A DNA stretch of 64,000 bases from Planctomycetota bacterium (GTDB lineage: Bacteria > Planctomycetota > Phycisphaerae > Sedimentisphaerales > Anaerobacaceae), in assembly GCA_030605475.1 (NCBI GenBank), contig JAUWIG010000024.1, positions 48,429 to 112,428 of the forward strand, given 5' to 3'. The notes below the pieces were generated by a model. The model ran no database searches. It was not told where the DNA came from and saw only the letters and a program-made list of their open reading frames with translations. The position numbers and the translations under genes are program-made. How positions within the stretch are numbered: position 1 is the stretch's first letter; every line of letters begins with the position of its first letter. Below, piece after piece: positions 63,255 to 64,000 of the stretch.

Positions 63255-63363
63255 TCACAATGGCGGGGTTTGTCGTTTTGTTTAGCCCCGAAGCCTGCTT
63301 CGGGGTTGCTCACAATGGCGGGGTTTGTCGTTTTATTTAGCCCCGAAGCCTGCTTCGGGGTTG
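63255..63363. repeat. two tandem copies of a 55-bp repeat
   Basis: Copies start at 63255 and 63310 (period 55) and differ at only one or two bases. Each contains TCACAATGGCGGGG and the hairpin CCCCGAAGC-CT-GCTTCGGGG. They lie just upstream of the macA-like gene. Confidence 0.85.
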
Positions 63364-63588
63364 TCTCTCAAATTCCCAGCCTTCCCTCGTTTAAGCAAAA
63401 CAAGGCTACCTGTGGCATAGCTACCTGTGGCCTATCCATATTGCGTTATTATACCAAAAAACCGACCTCCAAATCAAGCCCTAACTTATGTATAGACGAA
63501 CCACTACCCCCATTTATTGCATAAAATTTATCCACCTATGCTTGCCCGCCGTAGGCGGGGCGGAATCGCAAAATTATCGCCCGCTCAA

Positions 63589-64000
63589 AGCGTAGCGTAG
63601 ACCCTCGTAGCGCAGCGAAGACCCCAGAACGTCGTTATCTGGGGTCCAAAAAATCGAAACGCAGCGCAGACCCTCGCAGCGTAGCGAAGACCCTCGCAGC
63701 AAAGCGCAGATTCCGGGCTTGACCCGGAACCCATATTATTTCCCTCGTAGCACAGCGGAGACCCCAGAACGTCGTTATCTGGGGTCCAAAAAATCGTAGC
63801 GCAGCGCAGACCCTCGTAGCGCAGCGAAGACCCTCGCAGCGTAGCGTAGACCCTCGTAGCGCAGCGAAGACCCCAGAACGTCGTTATCTAGGGTCCAAAA
63901 AATCGAAACGCAGCGCAGACCCTCGCAGCGTAGCGAAGACCCTCGCAGCAAAGCGCAGATTCCGGGCTTGACCCGGAACCCATATTATTTCCCTCGTAGC
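63589..64000. repeat. 249-bp higher-order tandem repeat, cut by the window end
   Basis: A complex unit starting at AGCGTAGCGTAG (63589) recurs at 63838, exactly 249 bases later. The second copy matches to the window end with one difference seen (CTGGGGTCC versus CTAGGGTCC near 63890). Inside are short 'ccctcgtagcgcagcgaaga' words of about 18-20 bases, three copies of the GACCCCAGA...TCTGGGGTC hairpin (63620, 63760, 63869) and TTCCGGG-CTTGA-CCCGGAA hairpins. No ORF of interest crosses it. Confidence 0.85.

Noticed and set aside
63589..64000. CRISPR array
   Set aside because: The repeated words are contiguous and nested with no unique spacers of constant length, and no cas genes are nearby.

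Overview
The window looks like a chromosomal segment of a Gram-negative, probably anaerobic planctomycete of the Phycisphaerae/Sedimentisphaerales type. Three things point that way. Two large secreted proteins begin with a signal peptide followed by a dockerin-like EF-hand module. There are several Tat-exported sugar-type oxidoreductases, and BamD- and LptE-like outer-membrane assembly genes. Energy genes are of anaerobic type (Rnf complex, Cys-type formate dehydrogenase). The assignment is inferred from gene content; no rRNA is present.

Layout. 1-5 kb: a DUF1189 membrane protein, a recombination scar joining pieces of rnr and hisF, an RRM RNA-binding protein, full-length rnr (RNase R) carrying an in-frame palindromic repeat, and rpsT. 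5-14 kb: a TPR protein, glyA, a NUDIX-type protein, an AsmA-like protein, a YihY/BrkB membrane protein, a 1-kb gene-free stretch with a 10-bp-periodic A/T array, a degenerate Gfo/Idh/MocA protein and a zinc-ribbon membrane protein. 14-24 kb: an M48 lipoprotein protease, then a complete rnfCDGEAB operon preceded by a small Cys-rich membrane protein and followed convergently by apbE (the flavinylating enzyme), then a B12-binding radical SAM protein with a second in-frame repeat. 24-33 kb: hypothetical genes and a long minus-strand run bamD-lptE-ftsH-dsbD-nth-LOG. 33-46 kb: a secreted LamG protein interrupted by a propeller-like segment and preceded by a tiny signal-peptide ORF, tRNA-Tyr, tRNA-Thr abutting larE, and a lipoprotein-galE-ROK kinase-Gfo/Idh-GGT operon. 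46-54 kb: a 1845-residue RHS/YD-repeat protein with a C-terminal HExxH domain, then tRNA-Ser, tadA, a GNAT gene, tRNA-Glu and tRNA-Met. 54-64 kb: a three-gene formate dehydrogenase/flavin reductase operon with a decayed HdrA-like remnant upstream, an M28 peptidase, a MacAB-type ABC exporter, and a 249-bp higher-order tandem repeat running off the window end.

Functional links. Rnf (ferredoxin:NAD oxidoreductase, ion pumping) and the FdhA/iron-sulfur/flavoprotein operon would exchange electrons through ferredoxin and NAD(P)H. ApbE supplies covalent FMN to RnfG and RnfD. DsbD, FtsH, BamD and LptE serve envelope biogenesis. Intergenic spacers carry an unusual load of short palindromes and degenerate tandem words. 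In several places these enter genes or supply gene starts, and this is the most distinctive feature of the window. Starts were chosen by Shine-Dalgarno fit and family length; similarity assignments were made by eye and not by database search.
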